A DNA stretch of 64,000 nucleotides from Bacillus gobiensis (GTDB lineage: Bacteria; Bacillota; Bacilli; Bacillales; Bacillaceae): positions 806,190 to 870,189 of the forward strand of contig NZ_CP012600.1 in NCBI RefSeq assembly GCF_001278705.1, read 5' to 3'. The notes under the pieces were generated by a model. That model was given only the letters and a program-made list of their open reading frames with translations. It ran no database searches and was not told the origin of the DNA. How positions within the stretch are numbered: the first letter of the stretch is position 1; each line of letters starts with the position of its first letter. Of the stretch, positions 53,598-63,231 are shown one piece after another. Both the position numbers and the translations under genes were made by a program.

Positions 53598-54389
53598 TTA
53601 TTTTCCAATAAATTGCTGAGTCCAGTAGTTGCCGTCTTTTACATAACCTACGCCAATGTGGGTAAAGCTAGGGTTCATAATGTTTTCTCTATGACCTTGG
53701 CTGTTCATCCAAGCATTAACGACTTCTTGTGGAGTTTGTTGACCCATGGCAATATTTTCACCGGCAGTTTTGTAGCTGATGCCAAATTGCTTCATCATAT
53801 CAAATGGTGAACCATAAGTTGGGCTGTTGTGGTCAAAGTATCCTTTGTCTTTCATATCTTGAGATTTTGTACGAGCAACATTGCTCAATTCTTCGTCTAG
53901 TTCAAGAGGTTTTAGCCCTTGCTTTTGTCTTTCGGCATTTGTTAGCTCAACAACTTCTTTTTCGAATGCACTTACAGATGAATTGCTTGGCGCTTGCTTT
54001 TGTTCATTTTGAGCAGGCTGTTTAGGCTGAGCTGCTTCCTTTTGTGGTGCTTGAGCAGGCTGCTTAGGTTGAGCTGTTTCCTTTTGTGGTGCTTTTGGAG
54101 CTGCTTGCTCTGCCGGTTTTTGTGGTTGGGCAGGCTGAGCTGCTTCCTTCTTAGGCGCTTGAGCATTTGGTGCTTGGCCCTGAATTTTTCCCTCTTTAAT
54201 ATAGGAATCTAATAGAGCCTGTAATTTATCTTGATCTACAGATTGAACATTCTGTACGTTCTTAATATCTTTAGAGGTTTGAAGATTAGCAGTGCCTCCG
54301 CATATGTTTTGCGCATCTGCATGATTAACCCCGCTGAATGTAGCTAAAGCTGCTGCTGTTGCAACTGAAAGTAAAATGCTTTTCTTCAT
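53598..54389 (-). CDS. ykwD: Secreted CAP-domain protein YkwD
   Basis: Sec signal peptide (MKKSILLSVATAAALATFSG, cleavage near HADA), a short N-terminal region, a P/Q/K/A-rich linker (about 85-145) containing two near-identical 14-residue repeats (APQKExAQPKQPAQ), and a CAP/SCP domain (about 150-263: ELTNAERQKQGLKPL, YFDHNSPTYGSPF, AGENIAMGQ, WMNSQGHRENIMNPSFTHIGVGY). Start ATG 54389 with AGAGGAGG; 263 aa. CAP-protein function in bacilli is not settled. The linker probably spans the wall. Confidence 0.92.
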   Translation of the reverse strand: MKKSILLSVATAAALATFSGVNHADAQNICGGTANLQTSKDIKNVQNVQSVDQDKLQALLDSYIKEGKIQGQAPNAQAPKKEAAQPAQPQKPAEQAAPKAPQKETAQPKQPAQAPQKEAAQPKQPAQNEQKQAPSNSSVSAFEKEVVELTNAERQKQGLKPLELDEELSNVARTKSQDMKDKGYFDHNSPTYGSPFDMMKQFGISYKTAGENIAMGQQTPQEVVNAWMNSQGHRENIMNPSFTHIGVGYVKDGNYWTQQFIGK

Positions 54390-54716
54390 GTAATAAATCC
54401 TCCTCTGTTTTTTTCTACACAAGAATCATAACATGAGATTTTCGTAATAATATCTCCATAATTCCCCATTACAATTATTGATTGTTATTTATTTCTATTA
54501 ATCTTTAAAAACTTTGTTATAACAAGAATGAAACCTATCTATCTAGTGAAACGTCTTATCTTATATTTCCAAGTTTTACGTTGAAATGATAATTTTACTT
54601 CAAAATTATGATTGACACGATATTTTCATCTTTCTTTCTGTAACATCCATTACAATAATGTTACAATATTATCAGGTCTCGTAAATAACAAGATTAGGAA
54701 AGGGGAAGCGAAATTA
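54390..54716. other. AT-rich divergent intergenic region ykwD/pbpH
   Basis: No gene. TTGACA at 54612-54617 lacks a matched -10; TGTAAC (54639-54644) and GTTACA (54660-54665) form an inverted repeat with TACAAT hexamers in and beside it, a candidate pbpH promoter/operator. A 5' ORF extension of pbpH through here has no SD. Confidence 0.4.
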
Positions 54717-56807
54717 GTGACTGGTTCAAGTCAATCTCCTGATCAAGCCAAAAAGAAAAGACGGTCAAGAATCATTAGGATAAACCTTTATTTCTTTGCC
54801 GTATTCGCATTGTTTTCTGCACTTATTATTCGGCTTGGTGTTGTTCAAATTGTTCATGGTGAGGAATACACCCAGGAAGTAACGAAGGTAGAGTCGTCTT
54901 ATGCAACGTATCCTGCTCCGCGTGGGAAAATGTATGATAGAAACCATAAAGTGGTTGTCGACAATAAAAGCATTCCTGCTATTAGCTATACATTGGAGAA
55001 GCATGTGAAGCCGGATGAAATGCTGGCTACTGCAAGAAAGCTTGCAGAGTATATTAATATTGATCCCAGCTTTTTGAGAGAACGGGACTTGCGGGATTAT
55101 TGGCTTGTTGCTTATCCAGAGAAAGCCAAAAAATTATTAAGCGAAAGCGAAAAAACGCTGGAAGCAAAGAAATCGTATCCATTGCAGGTGGAAAGGGTTC
55201 CTGAAAGTGAACTGAAAAGAATAAAGAATGATCCAAAGGAATACGAAATTGTAGCAATCTTCAGGCGTTTTGCAGGTGGATCGTATTATGAGCCGCAAAT
55301 CGTATCGTCTATGGACCCTGACAAAAAACAATCGGATAAAGATAATCCGGGCGGAAAGCTCACGTATGAGGAAGTTTCAAAGGTGTCGGAACACTTGGAT
55401 GAGCTGCCGGGGGTAGATATTATTACCGATTGGACCAGGTCATATCCGTTTGGCGGCGTACTCTCGTCTATTTTCGGCAACATTACGTCACCCGAGCAAG
55501 GAATTTTAAAGGAACGGGAAGATTACTATAAGACGAGAGGATATGCCGGGAACGACAGGGTCGGAAAAAGCTACATTGAATACCAGTACGAAGAAGATTT
55601 AAACCCTGTTAAACCAAAGATCAAATTCGAGGAAGACAATAATGGAAATATCCTCAGCAGAACCGAGGTTGAAAAGGGAAGAAGAGGCTATGACCTGCAA
55701 CTTTCCTTTGATATGGAGCTTCAAAAGAAAGTGGAAAAAATCATCGAAGAAGAATTAAGAGCTTCACGCGGACGAGGCAACTACATGCTTGACCGCGCAT
55801 TTGTAGTTATGATGGATCCGAATAACGGTGATGTTTTATCTATGGCTGGAAAGAAAGTCGATTATCAAACTGGCAAGATGAATGATTTTTCGTACGGAGC
55901 GTTTACGACGCAATATCAGATTGGTTCTACCATTAAAGGTGCCACAGTCCTGGCGGGTTACCAATTTGGTATACCTCATCGTCAATTTTTTACAGACCGT
56001 CCGCTTCATTTAGGAACATTAACAAAGTCGTCGTGGAAGACAATGGGAACGATTAATGATTTGACGGCACTAAAACAAAGCTCGAACGTTTATATGTTCG
56101 AAATCGCCATGAATATTGCCGGCGTAAACTACACCCCATACGGCCCATTGCCAGCTGATTTCGAAGATCTAGAAACGATGAGAAACTATTACAGCCAGTT
56201 TGGACTGGGAGTTCCAACTGGTATCGATCTTCCGAATGAAGCGGCCGGAGGAAAGTCAGATTCAAGGATGGTCGGTGGATTGCTTTTGGATGAGGCGATT
56301 GGCCAGTATGATACGTATACTCCATTGCAGCTTGCCCAATATGTTTCAGTCATTGCTAATGGCGGGTATCGGGTGCAGCCCCGGGTAGTTTCAAGTGTTC
56401 ATCAGCCTGACAACGGTGAAACGATTGGTCCTGTCTTAAAGGACAACAAGCCGAATATCTTAAATAGAATTAACAACAGTGATGAGGATATTGAACGCGT
56501 ACAGCAAGGGTTCAAAATGGTGACCAGCTCACCTGGAGGAACGGCTTTCGGACTGTTCGGATCAAACGATGTTTCCGGCAAAACCGGGACGGCGCAAGCA
56601 CACTATTATGATGTGAATCGTGAATGGTTTGGCCGTGAAACGTATAATTTAACCTTTGCCGGCTATTATCCGTCGGAAAATCCGCAAGTGGCATTTAGCG
56701 TTATCGTGCCATGGGTACAAAGCGACAAGGACAGAATTAGTAAAAACATTTCTAAACGGGTGATCGATGCATATGTTGATCAGCAAAAAGAATATAGTAA
56801 AGAATAG
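54717..56807 (+). CDS. pbpH: Class B penicillin-binding protein PbpH
   Basis: Transpeptidase for rod-shape elongation, partly redundant with PbpA in B. subtilis. GTG 54717 (AAAGGGG upstream) gives 696 aa. Cytoplasmic basic N terminus (KKKRRSR), one TM helix (about 20-42), dimerisation domain with PRGKMYDRN, and a transpeptidase with S404-TIK (IGSTIKG), SSN (KQSSNVY) and KTGTAQ. Followed by a terminator; same neighbour kinA as in B. subtilis. Confidence 0.93.
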   Translation: MTGSSQSPDQAKKKRRSRIIRINLYFFAVFALFSALIIRLGVVQIVHGEEYTQEVTKVESSYATYPAPRGKMYDRNHKVVVDNKSIPAISYTLEKHVKPDEMLATARKLAEYINIDPSFLRERDLRDYWLVAYPEKAKKLLSESEKTLEAKKSYPLQVERVPESELKRIKNDPKEYEIVAIFRRFAGGSYYEPQIVSSMDPDKKQSDKDNPGGKLTYEEVSKVSEHLDELPGVDIITDWTRSYPFGGVLSSIFGNITSPEQGILKEREDYYKTRGYAGNDRVGKSYIEYQYEEDLNPVKPKIKFEEDNNGNILSRTEVEKGRRGYDLQLSFDMELQKKVEKIIEEELRASRGRGNYMLDRAFVVMMDPNNGDVLSMAGKKVDYQTGKMNDFSYGAFTTQYQIGSTIKGATVLAGYQFGIPHRQFFTDRPLHLGTLTKSSWKTMGTINDLTALKQSSNVYMFEIAMNIAGVNYTPYGPLPADFEDLETMRNYYSQFGLGVPTGIDLPNEAAGGKSDSRMVGGLLLDEAIGQYDTYTPLQLAQYVSVIANGGYRVQPRVVSSVHQPDNGETIGPVLKDNKPNILNRINNSDEDIERVQQGFKMVTSSPGGTAFGLFGSNDVSGKTGTAQAHYYDVNREWFGRETYNLTFAGYYPSENPQVAFSVIVPWVQSDKDRISKNISKRVIDAYVDQQKEYSKE

Positions 56808-56921
56808 GCGAAACCTTAAATAGTAGATTTTTCTTGCCGCTGATAGTTAGCTAATCACCCCCCAGTATTTACGGGCGGCCAATCAACACATGAATATTAC
56901 CTGCCCGCTAATATGGGAGAA

Positions 56922-56950
56922 AAGCACGAATGTTTTCGTGCTTTTCTTTT
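56922..56950 (+). terminator. Terminator of pbpH
   Basis: AAGCACGAA-TGT-TTTCGTGCTT followed by TTCTTTT. Confidence 0.85.
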
Positions 56951-56980
56951 AAGCGAATTTTGACGAATCTAATAATATTA

Positions 56981-57010
56981 GAAGGAGATATACCGATTTT
57001 TATCGAATGT
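56981..57010 (+). promoter_or_regulatory. SigH-type promoter of kinA
   Basis: GAAGGAGAT (56981-56989) and TCGAATGT (57003-57010), 13 nt apart, fit the SigH consensus RNAGGAWWW / NNGAATNN with one deviation. kinA is SigH-dependent in B. subtilis. Confidence 0.7.
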
Positions 57011-57047
57011 TCATATAAGATGATTGGAAGGGGGTTATTGATCTTAT

Positions 57048-58835
57048 ATGGAGAGAGAAGATAAATCGTTGCCTCACAAGGATTTATATGCAGTATTATC
57101 AGCAACGGGACAAATTAAATACATATCCTCCAATTGCTCAGCTTTGCTTGGCTACAGGCAAGAGGAACTAATTGGGACATTAATGAAAAATTATTTACAT
57201 AAGGAAGACCAATTCTTAATTGATCGTTTTTTTTATAATGAACATCGCTTAATGCCTTGTACCTTTCGATTCATAATGAATGATTACTCTCATGTACATA
57301 TCGAAGCGGCGATTGATTTTATCACAAACGAGATCAGTATGAATGAAAGAGAAATCATTCTGAAGATGAGGACAATAAATCAGCCCGTAGATATCGAGAG
57401 TCAAAATGAGCCTGATATCCAAAATGCTTCTTGGAGCTCTGAAGAAGCATCCAAATTATTCAACAACCTTCCTGGAGCATTGTATATTAGTATCCGCGGC
57501 AAAATTGTTTATGCTAATAAGTCGATGCTTCAGCTTTTGGGAGCTTCCCATTTTTATCAAATTATCGGGAAATATGCCTACGAATTTATTGAAGAGGATT
57601 ACCATGAAATTGTAAAAAATAGAATTATTCGCATGCAAAAAGGCTTGGATGTCGGGATTGTCGAGCAAACTTGGAGAAAGCTTGACGGTTCTTTGATCCA
57701 CTTGGAGGTTAATTCCGCAGCAACGGTATTTGAAAAGCAAAACGCGGAGGTCATTCAGCTGATAGATGTTTCTTTCAGGAAAAAATTTCAGGATATTTTG
57801 CAAAAAAGCAGAGAAAGGTATCAGCTGCTTATACAAAATTCAATCGATACCATTGCTGTCATCCATAATGAAAAATGGGTATTTATTAACAACTCGGGGA
57901 TTCAGTTATTCGATGCTGAGGATTATGACCAGTTAATCGGAAAAGACATTTATTCCCTCCTGCATCCAAACGACCATCAGGATGTAAAGAATAGACTTGA
58001 ACGCTTCATTGAAAATAAAACGGATTCAGAAATTATGAAACAGACGTGGTATACGTTTAAGGAGAGGTTGATTTACACGGAAATGGTATGTATCCCGACA
58101 ACCTTTTTTGGTCATAATGCCGTTCAAATCATTTTACGAGATATCTCGGAAAGAAAGCAGACAGAAGAGCTGATGCTTCGATCTGAAAAGCTATCGTTAG
58201 CAGGACAGCTTGCGGCTGGTATCGCCCATGAGATTAGAAATCCTTTAACAGCGATTAAGGGCTTTCTTCAACTGATGAAGCCGGCTATTCATAAAAATGG
58301 CCAATATTTTGATATTGTTTTTTCCGAACTTAATCGAATTGAGCTCATTTTAAGTGAACTTTTGATGCTGGCAAAACCGCAGCAGCATGCCATAAACAAT
58401 TCCTTAAATATGAATAAGCTGATTAGAGAGGTAACAGCTTTGCTCGACACACAAGCTAATTTAAATGGAATTATTATCAATCCTTCCTACTGCAATGATG
58501 AGGATTCGACAATAAAAGGTGATGGAAATCATTTGAAGCAAGTGTTTATCAACTTTATAAAAAATTCAATCGAATCGATGCCGGCCGGCGGAAAGATTGA
58601 CATTGCCATTCAGGCAGAGAAAGATTACATCGAAATTGTGATTAAAGATGAAGGCGAAGGCATACCCGAAGATATTCTCAAACGGATCGGTGAGCCATTT
58701 TTAACAACGAAAGAAAAGGGAACCGGTCTGGGGCTTATGATCAGCTATAAAATTATCGAGGATCATCAAGGTACTGTCAAAGTAAAAAGCAAAATCGGGG
58801 AGGGAACCACTTTTACGATCCGATTTATAAAATAA
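57048..58835 (+). CDS. kinA: Sporulation kinase KinA
   Basis: Major soluble kinase starting the sporulation phosphorelay through Spo0F. 595 aa: three PAS domains (about 10-120, 140-255, 260-375), DHp with H394 in AGIAHEIRNPLTAIKG, and HATPase_c (about 480-595: KNSIES, DEGEGI, GTGLGL). AAGGGGG SD before ATG 57048. Slightly shorter than B. subtilis KinA (606) but in the same place between pbpH and patA. Confidence 0.95.
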   Translation: MEREDKSLPHKDLYAVLSATGQIKYISSNCSALLGYRQEELIGTLMKNYLHKEDQFLIDRFFYNEHRLMPCTFRFIMNDYSHVHIEAAIDFITNEISMNEREIILKMRTINQPVDIESQNEPDIQNASWSSEEASKLFNNLPGALYISIRGKIVYANKSMLQLLGASHFYQIIGKYAYEFIEEDYHEIVKNRIIRMQKGLDVGIVEQTWRKLDGSLIHLEVNSAATVFEKQNAEVIQLIDVSFRKKFQDILQKSRERYQLLIQNSIDTIAVIHNEKWVFINNSGIQLFDAEDYDQLIGKDIYSLLHPNDHQDVKNRLERFIENKTDSEIMKQTWYTFKERLIYTEMVCIPTTFFGHNAVQIILRDISERKQTEELMLRSEKLSLAGQLAAGIAHEIRNPLTAIKGFLQLMKPAIHKNGQYFDIVFSELNRIELILSELLMLAKPQQHAINNSLNMNKLIREVTALLDTQANLNGIIINPSYCNDEDSTIKGDGNHLKQVFINFIKNSIESMPAGGKIDIAIQAEKDYIEIVIKDEGEGIPEDILKRIGEPFLTTKEKGTGLGLMISYKIIEDHQGTVKVKSKIGEGTTFTIRFIK

Positions 58836-58861
58836 CAACGGCCTTATTTAAGCCGTTGTTA
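58833..58861. terminator. Terminator between kinA and patA
   Basis: TAACAACGGC-CTTATTTAA-GCCGTTGTTA, ten pairs; T-rich mainly on the minus strand. Confidence 0.75.
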
Positions 58862-58880
58862 TCGTCCTTAAAAAACTTTT

Positions 58881-60047
58881 TTAAGCTTGCGTATGACTTG
58901 CCAGCTTCGTCATGATAAATTCTTCAAGGCGGTCCAAGCCTTCTTTAAGAGTGCTGAAAGAATAAGCATATGAGAGTCTGACATAGCCCTCTCCGTACTC
59001 AGAGAATGAGTTCCCCGGCACAACTGCTACTCCTTCTTCAAGCAATCCCATTGAAAAATCCAAAGAACTTAATCCGAACCTTTTAATGGAAGGAAAAATA
59101 TAAAAAGCGCCGGAAGGCTTTATCACGTCAAGCCCCATCGTGATTAAACGGTCATACACGTAATCCAATCTTTTTTTGTACTGTTCCCTCATGATCGATG
59201 CATCATCAAAACCATTCGTTACTGCCTCGAATGCTGCTTTTTGTGAAATCGAAGAAACACAGGAGACATTATATTGATGCACTTTTAATAGATGCTTGCT
59301 AATCTCCTTTGGCGCGAGCAGAAATCCGATCCTCCAGCCGGTCATGCTGTGTGATTTTGAAAGTCCGTTAACGACAATGGTCTGATCTCTCAAATAGGTG
59401 GCAATGGAAGAGTGAGCGCGGTCAAAAATAAGCTCGCTGTAAATTTCATCAGACAAGACGAAAATATTTCTTCCTTTCAGCAGAGCAGCGATTTCCTTAA
59501 GCTCCTCTTCAGACAACGTAACACCGGTCGGGTTTGACGGGTAATTCAGGACTACACATTTTGTTTGCGGTGAGATCGCCTGCTCCAACAGCCTTGCTGT
59601 CAATTTGAAGCCGTGTCCCGTCGTATCGACAAAGACAGGGGTTGCACCGCACAGCTTGATGATCGATTCGTAAGCCGGATAGACCGGCCCCGGCAAAATA
59701 ACTTCGTCTCCAGGATTTAATATGGTTCGGAGCGAGGTATCGAGCGCCTGACTTGCCCCGGCTGTAACGATAATTTCTGATTCAGCATCGTAAGTAAGCT
59801 CCATCTTTTCTTTTATATAACGCTGGATCGCTTCACGCAGTTCAATATATCCAGCATTCGGAGTGTAAGAAGTGAAATTTTCATCAATGGCTGCTTTAGC
59901 TGCAGATTTCACATGATGAGGAGTAAAAAAATCAGGCTGTCCAATGGTAAGAGACACAACATTGTCATATTGGGCGACGAGATTAGAAAATTTTCGTATT
60001 CCTGATATTTCAATAGTCTTTACGTTTTGATTAAGCAAATGTTCCAT
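58881..60047 (-). CDS. patA: Aminotransferase PatA
   Basis: PLP-dependent class I aminotransferase; in B. subtilis PatA makes N-acetyl-L,L-diaminopimelate in lysine synthesis. 388 aa with the PLP-Lys231 in GLSKSHSMTGWR, NYPSNPTG (168-175), SDEIYSEL (199-206) and the terminal RLSYA. AAGGTGATG lies before ATG. Convergent with kinA. Confidence 0.93.
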   Translation of the reverse strand: MEHLLNQNVKTIEISGIRKFSNLVAQYDNVVSLTIGQPDFFTPHHVKSAAKAAIDENFTSYTPNAGYIELREAIQRYIKEKMELTYDAESEIIVTAGASQALDTSLRTILNPGDEVILPGPVYPAYESIIKLCGATPVFVDTTGHGFKLTARLLEQAISPQTKCVVLNYPSNPTGVTLSEEELKEIAALLKGRNIFVLSDEIYSELIFDRAHSSIATYLRDQTIVVNGLSKSHSMTGWRIGFLLAPKEISKHLLKVHQYNVSCVSSISQKAAFEAVTNGFDDASIMREQYKKRLDYVYDRLITMGLDVIKPSGAFYIFPSIKRFGLSSLDFSMGLLEEGVAVVPGNSFSEYGEGYVRLSYAYSFSTLKEGLDRLEEFIMTKLASHTQA

Positions 60048-60292
60048 GTCTTCATCACCTTATAAATAGAATAAGTCTATCTTATTTTACCATCTTTAAA
60101 CAACTTGTCATCAATAAACCTATGCAAAAGATAAATGATCAAGAACTTTTGGATAGTAATTTTCCCGTTTTTATCGATAGATCAGTCTGTAAATTCGTTT
60201 ATTATGTATTTCTTGTAAATTTTTTCATTCATTAAAGGAAATTCCGTACCTAAAAAAGAATTGAATGGTGAAGGAATGAAAGGAGAAACAAT

Positions 60293-61642
60293 ATGCCAGA
60301 ATCACACATCGACCGGAAAGCTTCATCTCAATTTACAAAAAAACGCGGGTTTCAGCTTTTTCTTACACTTCCCATTCTATCATGGGCTCTATATGATCTT
60401 GCAAATACGATTTTTTCATCCAATATGGTGACAATTTTTTTTCCGTTTTATTTGCAGGAAGCTGTAGGTGACAGCGAGAGAATGAATCAGATTGCCAGTA
60501 CATTTATTTCTTACGCAAATGCGGCTTCAAGCCTTTTGCTTGTTATTTTCACCCCGCTTTTTGGCGTACTAATAGATCGAACAGGAAAGAAAAAAAGGTA
60601 CATAACCTGGTTTACCTTGATTTGTGTCTTTTGCACTTTGTTAATGGGGTTGATTGCAGGCGCTGGCATTTCCGGTACTGTAAACGGGCTCTCTTTATCG
60701 CTGCTTCTAGTGATTTTATTGTTTGTAATCGCCAGTTTTTTTTATAGCTCAGGTCTCGTTTTTTATGATACTATACTTGCTGATTTAGGGACGAAAGAAA
60801 CGATCCCGGTTATATCAGGGTTTGGTATTGCTGTTGGATATGTAGGCACGATTGTCGGGCTGTCTGTTTACCCATTCGTTGGAGAAGACTTTCACAGAGC
60901 TTTTATCCCAACTGCGCTGCTGTTTTTGCTATTTTCCCTGCCACTTATGATTGGATATAAAGAGGCCCCATTTGCAGGCAGAGGAAATGAAGCTGAGAAA
61001 AAATCTTTTTTTAGCGGATACAAAGAGATTATCGAAACGGTTAAAGAAATTCGCTTGTACCGGCCTGCTTTTTTATTTATGCTCACGTATTTTTTTCTCA
61101 ATGATTCCATTTCCACAGCCATCGCGATGATGGCAGTCTATGCAAAGGCGGTTATCGGTTTTTCTTCAGGGGAATTCATCTTGCTCTACTTAGTATCTAC
61201 TTTTGCCTGTATTATAGGATCTTTTATTTTCGGATATGTTACGAAAACCGTTGGGGCAAAAAAAGCGGTCACTTATGTAGGGATTTTATTAATCATTGCA
61301 CTGGCTCTTGCTGTTTTTGCTGTGGCTTCTTGGATCTTTTGGATTACGGGAGCCTTATTCGGTGTGGCTCTTGGAGCATGCTGGGTAACGTCAAGAACCT
61401 TAATTATTGAACTGACACCTCCACATAAAAGGGGGCAATTCTTTGGATTATTCGCATTTTCCGGAAAAGTTTCTTCGGTTATCGGTCCCTTGCTGTACGG
61501 ATCCATTACCTGGATTTTTGCCGATTGGGGAAATACTGCAAGCAGAATGGCTCTTGGTTCCTTGATGTTGCTTGCAATTGTCGGGCTATTCATACATAGA
61601 GGAGTAAAATCACCTCCTGAGTCTCAACATGATATCGATTAA
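60293..61642 (+). CDS. MFS transporter, UMF1/Atg22-like family
   Basis: A 449-aa membrane protein with 12 TM helices, starting with the family segment LSWALYDLANTIFSSNMVTIFFPFY. The loop DRTGKKKRYI (about 95-104) is the MFS A-motif variant. Resembles B. subtilis YxiO; substrate unknown. AAAGGAG SD. Not present at this position in B. subtilis, where cheV follows patA. Confidence 0.85.
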   Translation: MPESHIDRKASSQFTKKRGFQLFLTLPILSWALYDLANTIFSSNMVTIFFPFYLQEAVGDSERMNQIASTFISYANAASSLLLVIFTPLFGVLIDRTGKKKRYITWFTLICVFCTLLMGLIAGAGISGTVNGLSLSLLLVILLFVIASFFYSSGLVFYDTILADLGTKETIPVISGFGIAVGYVGTIVGLSVYPFVGEDFHRAFIPTALLFLLFSLPLMIGYKEAPFAGRGNEAEKKSFFSGYKEIIETVKEIRLYRPAFLFMLTYFFLNDSISTAIAMMAVYAKAVIGFSSGEFILLYLVSTFACIIGSFIFGYVTKTVGAKKAVTYVGILLIIALALAVFAVASWIFWITGALFGVALGACWVTSRTLIIELTPPHKRGQFFGLFAFSGKVSSVIGPLLYGSITWIFADWGNTASRMALGSLMLLAIVGLFIHRGVKSPPESQHDID

Positions 61643-61686
61643 AGCCGATATATAAGTAAGACTAGTTAAGATAGTGAGGGATTAGG

Positions 61687-62589
61687 GTGATAGCTAAGAA
61701 AGGGCCAATTGTCAAAGGGGAAAATCTTCTTGAGCTTGTGAAATTTGAGGTTGGTTCGAACCTCTTTGGGATCAATGTGATGAAAGTAAGAGAGGTTATC
61801 GAACCGGTTCCGATAACCAATATCCCGCATTCTCATCCGTATGTTGAAGGAATGGTCACTGTAAGGGGAGAGGTATTGCCAGTTATCAGCCTTTTTTCCG
61901 TTTATGGTCTGGAACCAGCTAACCAATTGGATGAAAAATTTATGATTGCCGAAATGAATCAAAAAAAGCTTGTGTTCCGCTGCGATGCAGTTTACCAAAT
62001 TCACAGGGTTTCCTGGAAACAGATTGATGGGCCTGAGGCAATTAACCATGGCTTTGAGAGTTATATAACAGGCATGTTTGAATTAGACGACAAGCTTGTT
62101 TTTCTCCCGGATTTTGAAAAAATCGTGTGTGATATTGAAGCTGATAATGGATATAATGCCTATCAAGTCCATGAAAGAGGCAACAGAAAAATCAGAGTAG
62201 ACAAACGTTTAATTGTAGTGGAAGACTCTCCTTTTCTTCGAAACATGCTGGAAACTGAATTGACGAATGCCGGATATCATACGATTCAATGCTTTAAAGA
62301 CGGAGAAGAAGCATATCGGCATATGATGTCATTTATTTCTGAAGGATCGATGCTGCATGAGTATGTTGATTTAGTGATCACTGATATAGAAATGCCCAAA
62401 CTGGACGGCTTTCATCTAACGAACCAGTTAAAAGAAGACCCTAGATGCGCAAATGTTCCTGTCGTTATCTTTTCATCCTTGATTACAGAAGAAATGAAAT
62501 ATCGAGGGCAGAAGGTAGGAGCGGATGAGCAAATTTCGAAGCCTGAGATCAATTTGTTAATTGATAAAGTGGATACCCTACTTATGTAA
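61687..62589 (+). CDS. cheV: Chemotaxis coupling protein CheV
   Basis: CheW-like scaffold fused to a response-regulator receiver, linking receptors to CheA and taking part in adaptation. 300 aa from GTG 61687 (GAGGG six bases before the ATTAGG spacer). CheW domain about 12-155 (FGINVMKVREVIEP, VEGMVTVRGEVLPVI), receiver domain about 172-300 with acidic pocket VVEDS, phospho-acceptor D233 (ITDIEMPK) and Lys in QISKPE. Confidence 0.95.
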   Translation: MIAKKGPIVKGENLLELVKFEVGSNLFGINVMKVREVIEPVPITNIPHSHPYVEGMVTVRGEVLPVISLFSVYGLEPANQLDEKFMIAEMNQKKLVFRCDAVYQIHRVSWKQIDGPEAINHGFESYITGMFELDDKLVFLPDFEKIVCDIEADNGYNAYQVHERGNRKIRVDKRLIVVEDSPFLRNMLETELTNAGYHTIQCFKDGEEAYRHMMSFISEGSMLHEYVDLVITDIEMPKLDGFHLTNQLKEDPRCANVPVVIFSSLITEEMKYRGQKVGADEQISKPEINLLIDKVDTLLM

Positions 62590-62596
62590 TGGGCAT

Positions 62597-62630
62597 AAAA
62601 AGAGGCCGCACACGTTGCGGCCTCTTTTAA
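62597..62630. terminator. Bidirectional terminator cheV/ykyB
   Basis: AAAAGAGGCCGCA-CACGT-TGCGGCCTCTTTT, 13 perfect pairs. Confidence 0.95.
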
Positions 62631-62641
62631 GATGGATAAAA

Positions 62642-63097
62642 TTAAAAATAGCTTTCACCGAGCTTTTTAAATACCGGTTTTGTCTGTTTCCTAGTTGTAG
62701 AAACAGGCTTGTCCTTAATTCCTACATAATCCTGCAGAAGATTTTTCGCTTGAATTAAAGGCATATGTGCTTTGGGATTTCGGTAAGATTCATTCAATGT
62801 CCCTAAATGCGGAAGTTTTTCGAAGTCTTCTTTAGTGGGAGGCATGTGAAAATAGTAGTCACCGAGTGCAATCAATACATCAGATTGCTGCTGGCTGTAT
62901 TTTGGGTTTCTGGAAAAATGAAGTCCTAATTTTTTGCATTTTCCTTCTTTGACAAGCTTTTGAAGCGCTCGCTTTTTTAAAAAATATAAAAATTTGGGGT
63001 TTGGAGCAGTTTTCGCATGCCGATTGACAATATAAATTGCTTTTGAAAGATTTTCAACTGTCGGCTGCATTTTATTAGCTCTGGAATGGTCGTCCAT
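62642..63097 (-). CDS. ykyB: Conserved protein YkyB
   Basis: A 151-aa basic cytoplasmic protein; start at ATG 63097 with AAGGAGAGGT, not the longer frame. Conserved in Bacillus next to cheV and ykuC. No catalytic motif seen; the NRHAKTAPNPKFLYFLKKRALQKL-type helix (NLSKAIYIVNRHAKTA) is the best-conserved part. Function unknown. Confidence 0.88.
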   Translation of the reverse strand: MDDHSRANKMQPTVENLSKAIYIVNRHAKTAPNPKFLYFLKKRALQKLVKEGKCKKLGLHFSRNPKYSQQQSDVLIALGDYYFHMPPTKEDFEKLPHLGTLNESYRNPKAHMPLIQAKNLLQDYVGIKDKPVSTTRKQTKPVFKKLGESYF

Positions 63098-63171
63098 AGT
63101 ACCTCTCCTTGTTCTATTAAATATGATTTGATCTCCATTATACAAGCAGATAAAAAGAATGTAAATTTAGT

Positions 63172-63207
63172 GAAAATGCGTTTTTCAATAAAGAAAAACG
63201 CATTTTC
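63172..63207 (-). terminator. Terminator of ykuC
   Basis: GAAAATGCGTTTTTC-AATAAA-GAAAAACGCATTTTC, 15 pairs, A/T tracts on both ends; lies 24 nt past the ykuC stop. Confidence 0.85.
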
Positions 63208-63231
63208 ATGGTTAAACCTTAGAATTTCCCT

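Noticed and set aside
53972..54166. Repeats in ykwD considered as CRISPR-like or as extra genes
   Set aside because: Repeats are contiguous and in frame with the protein linker; no spacers and no cas genes.
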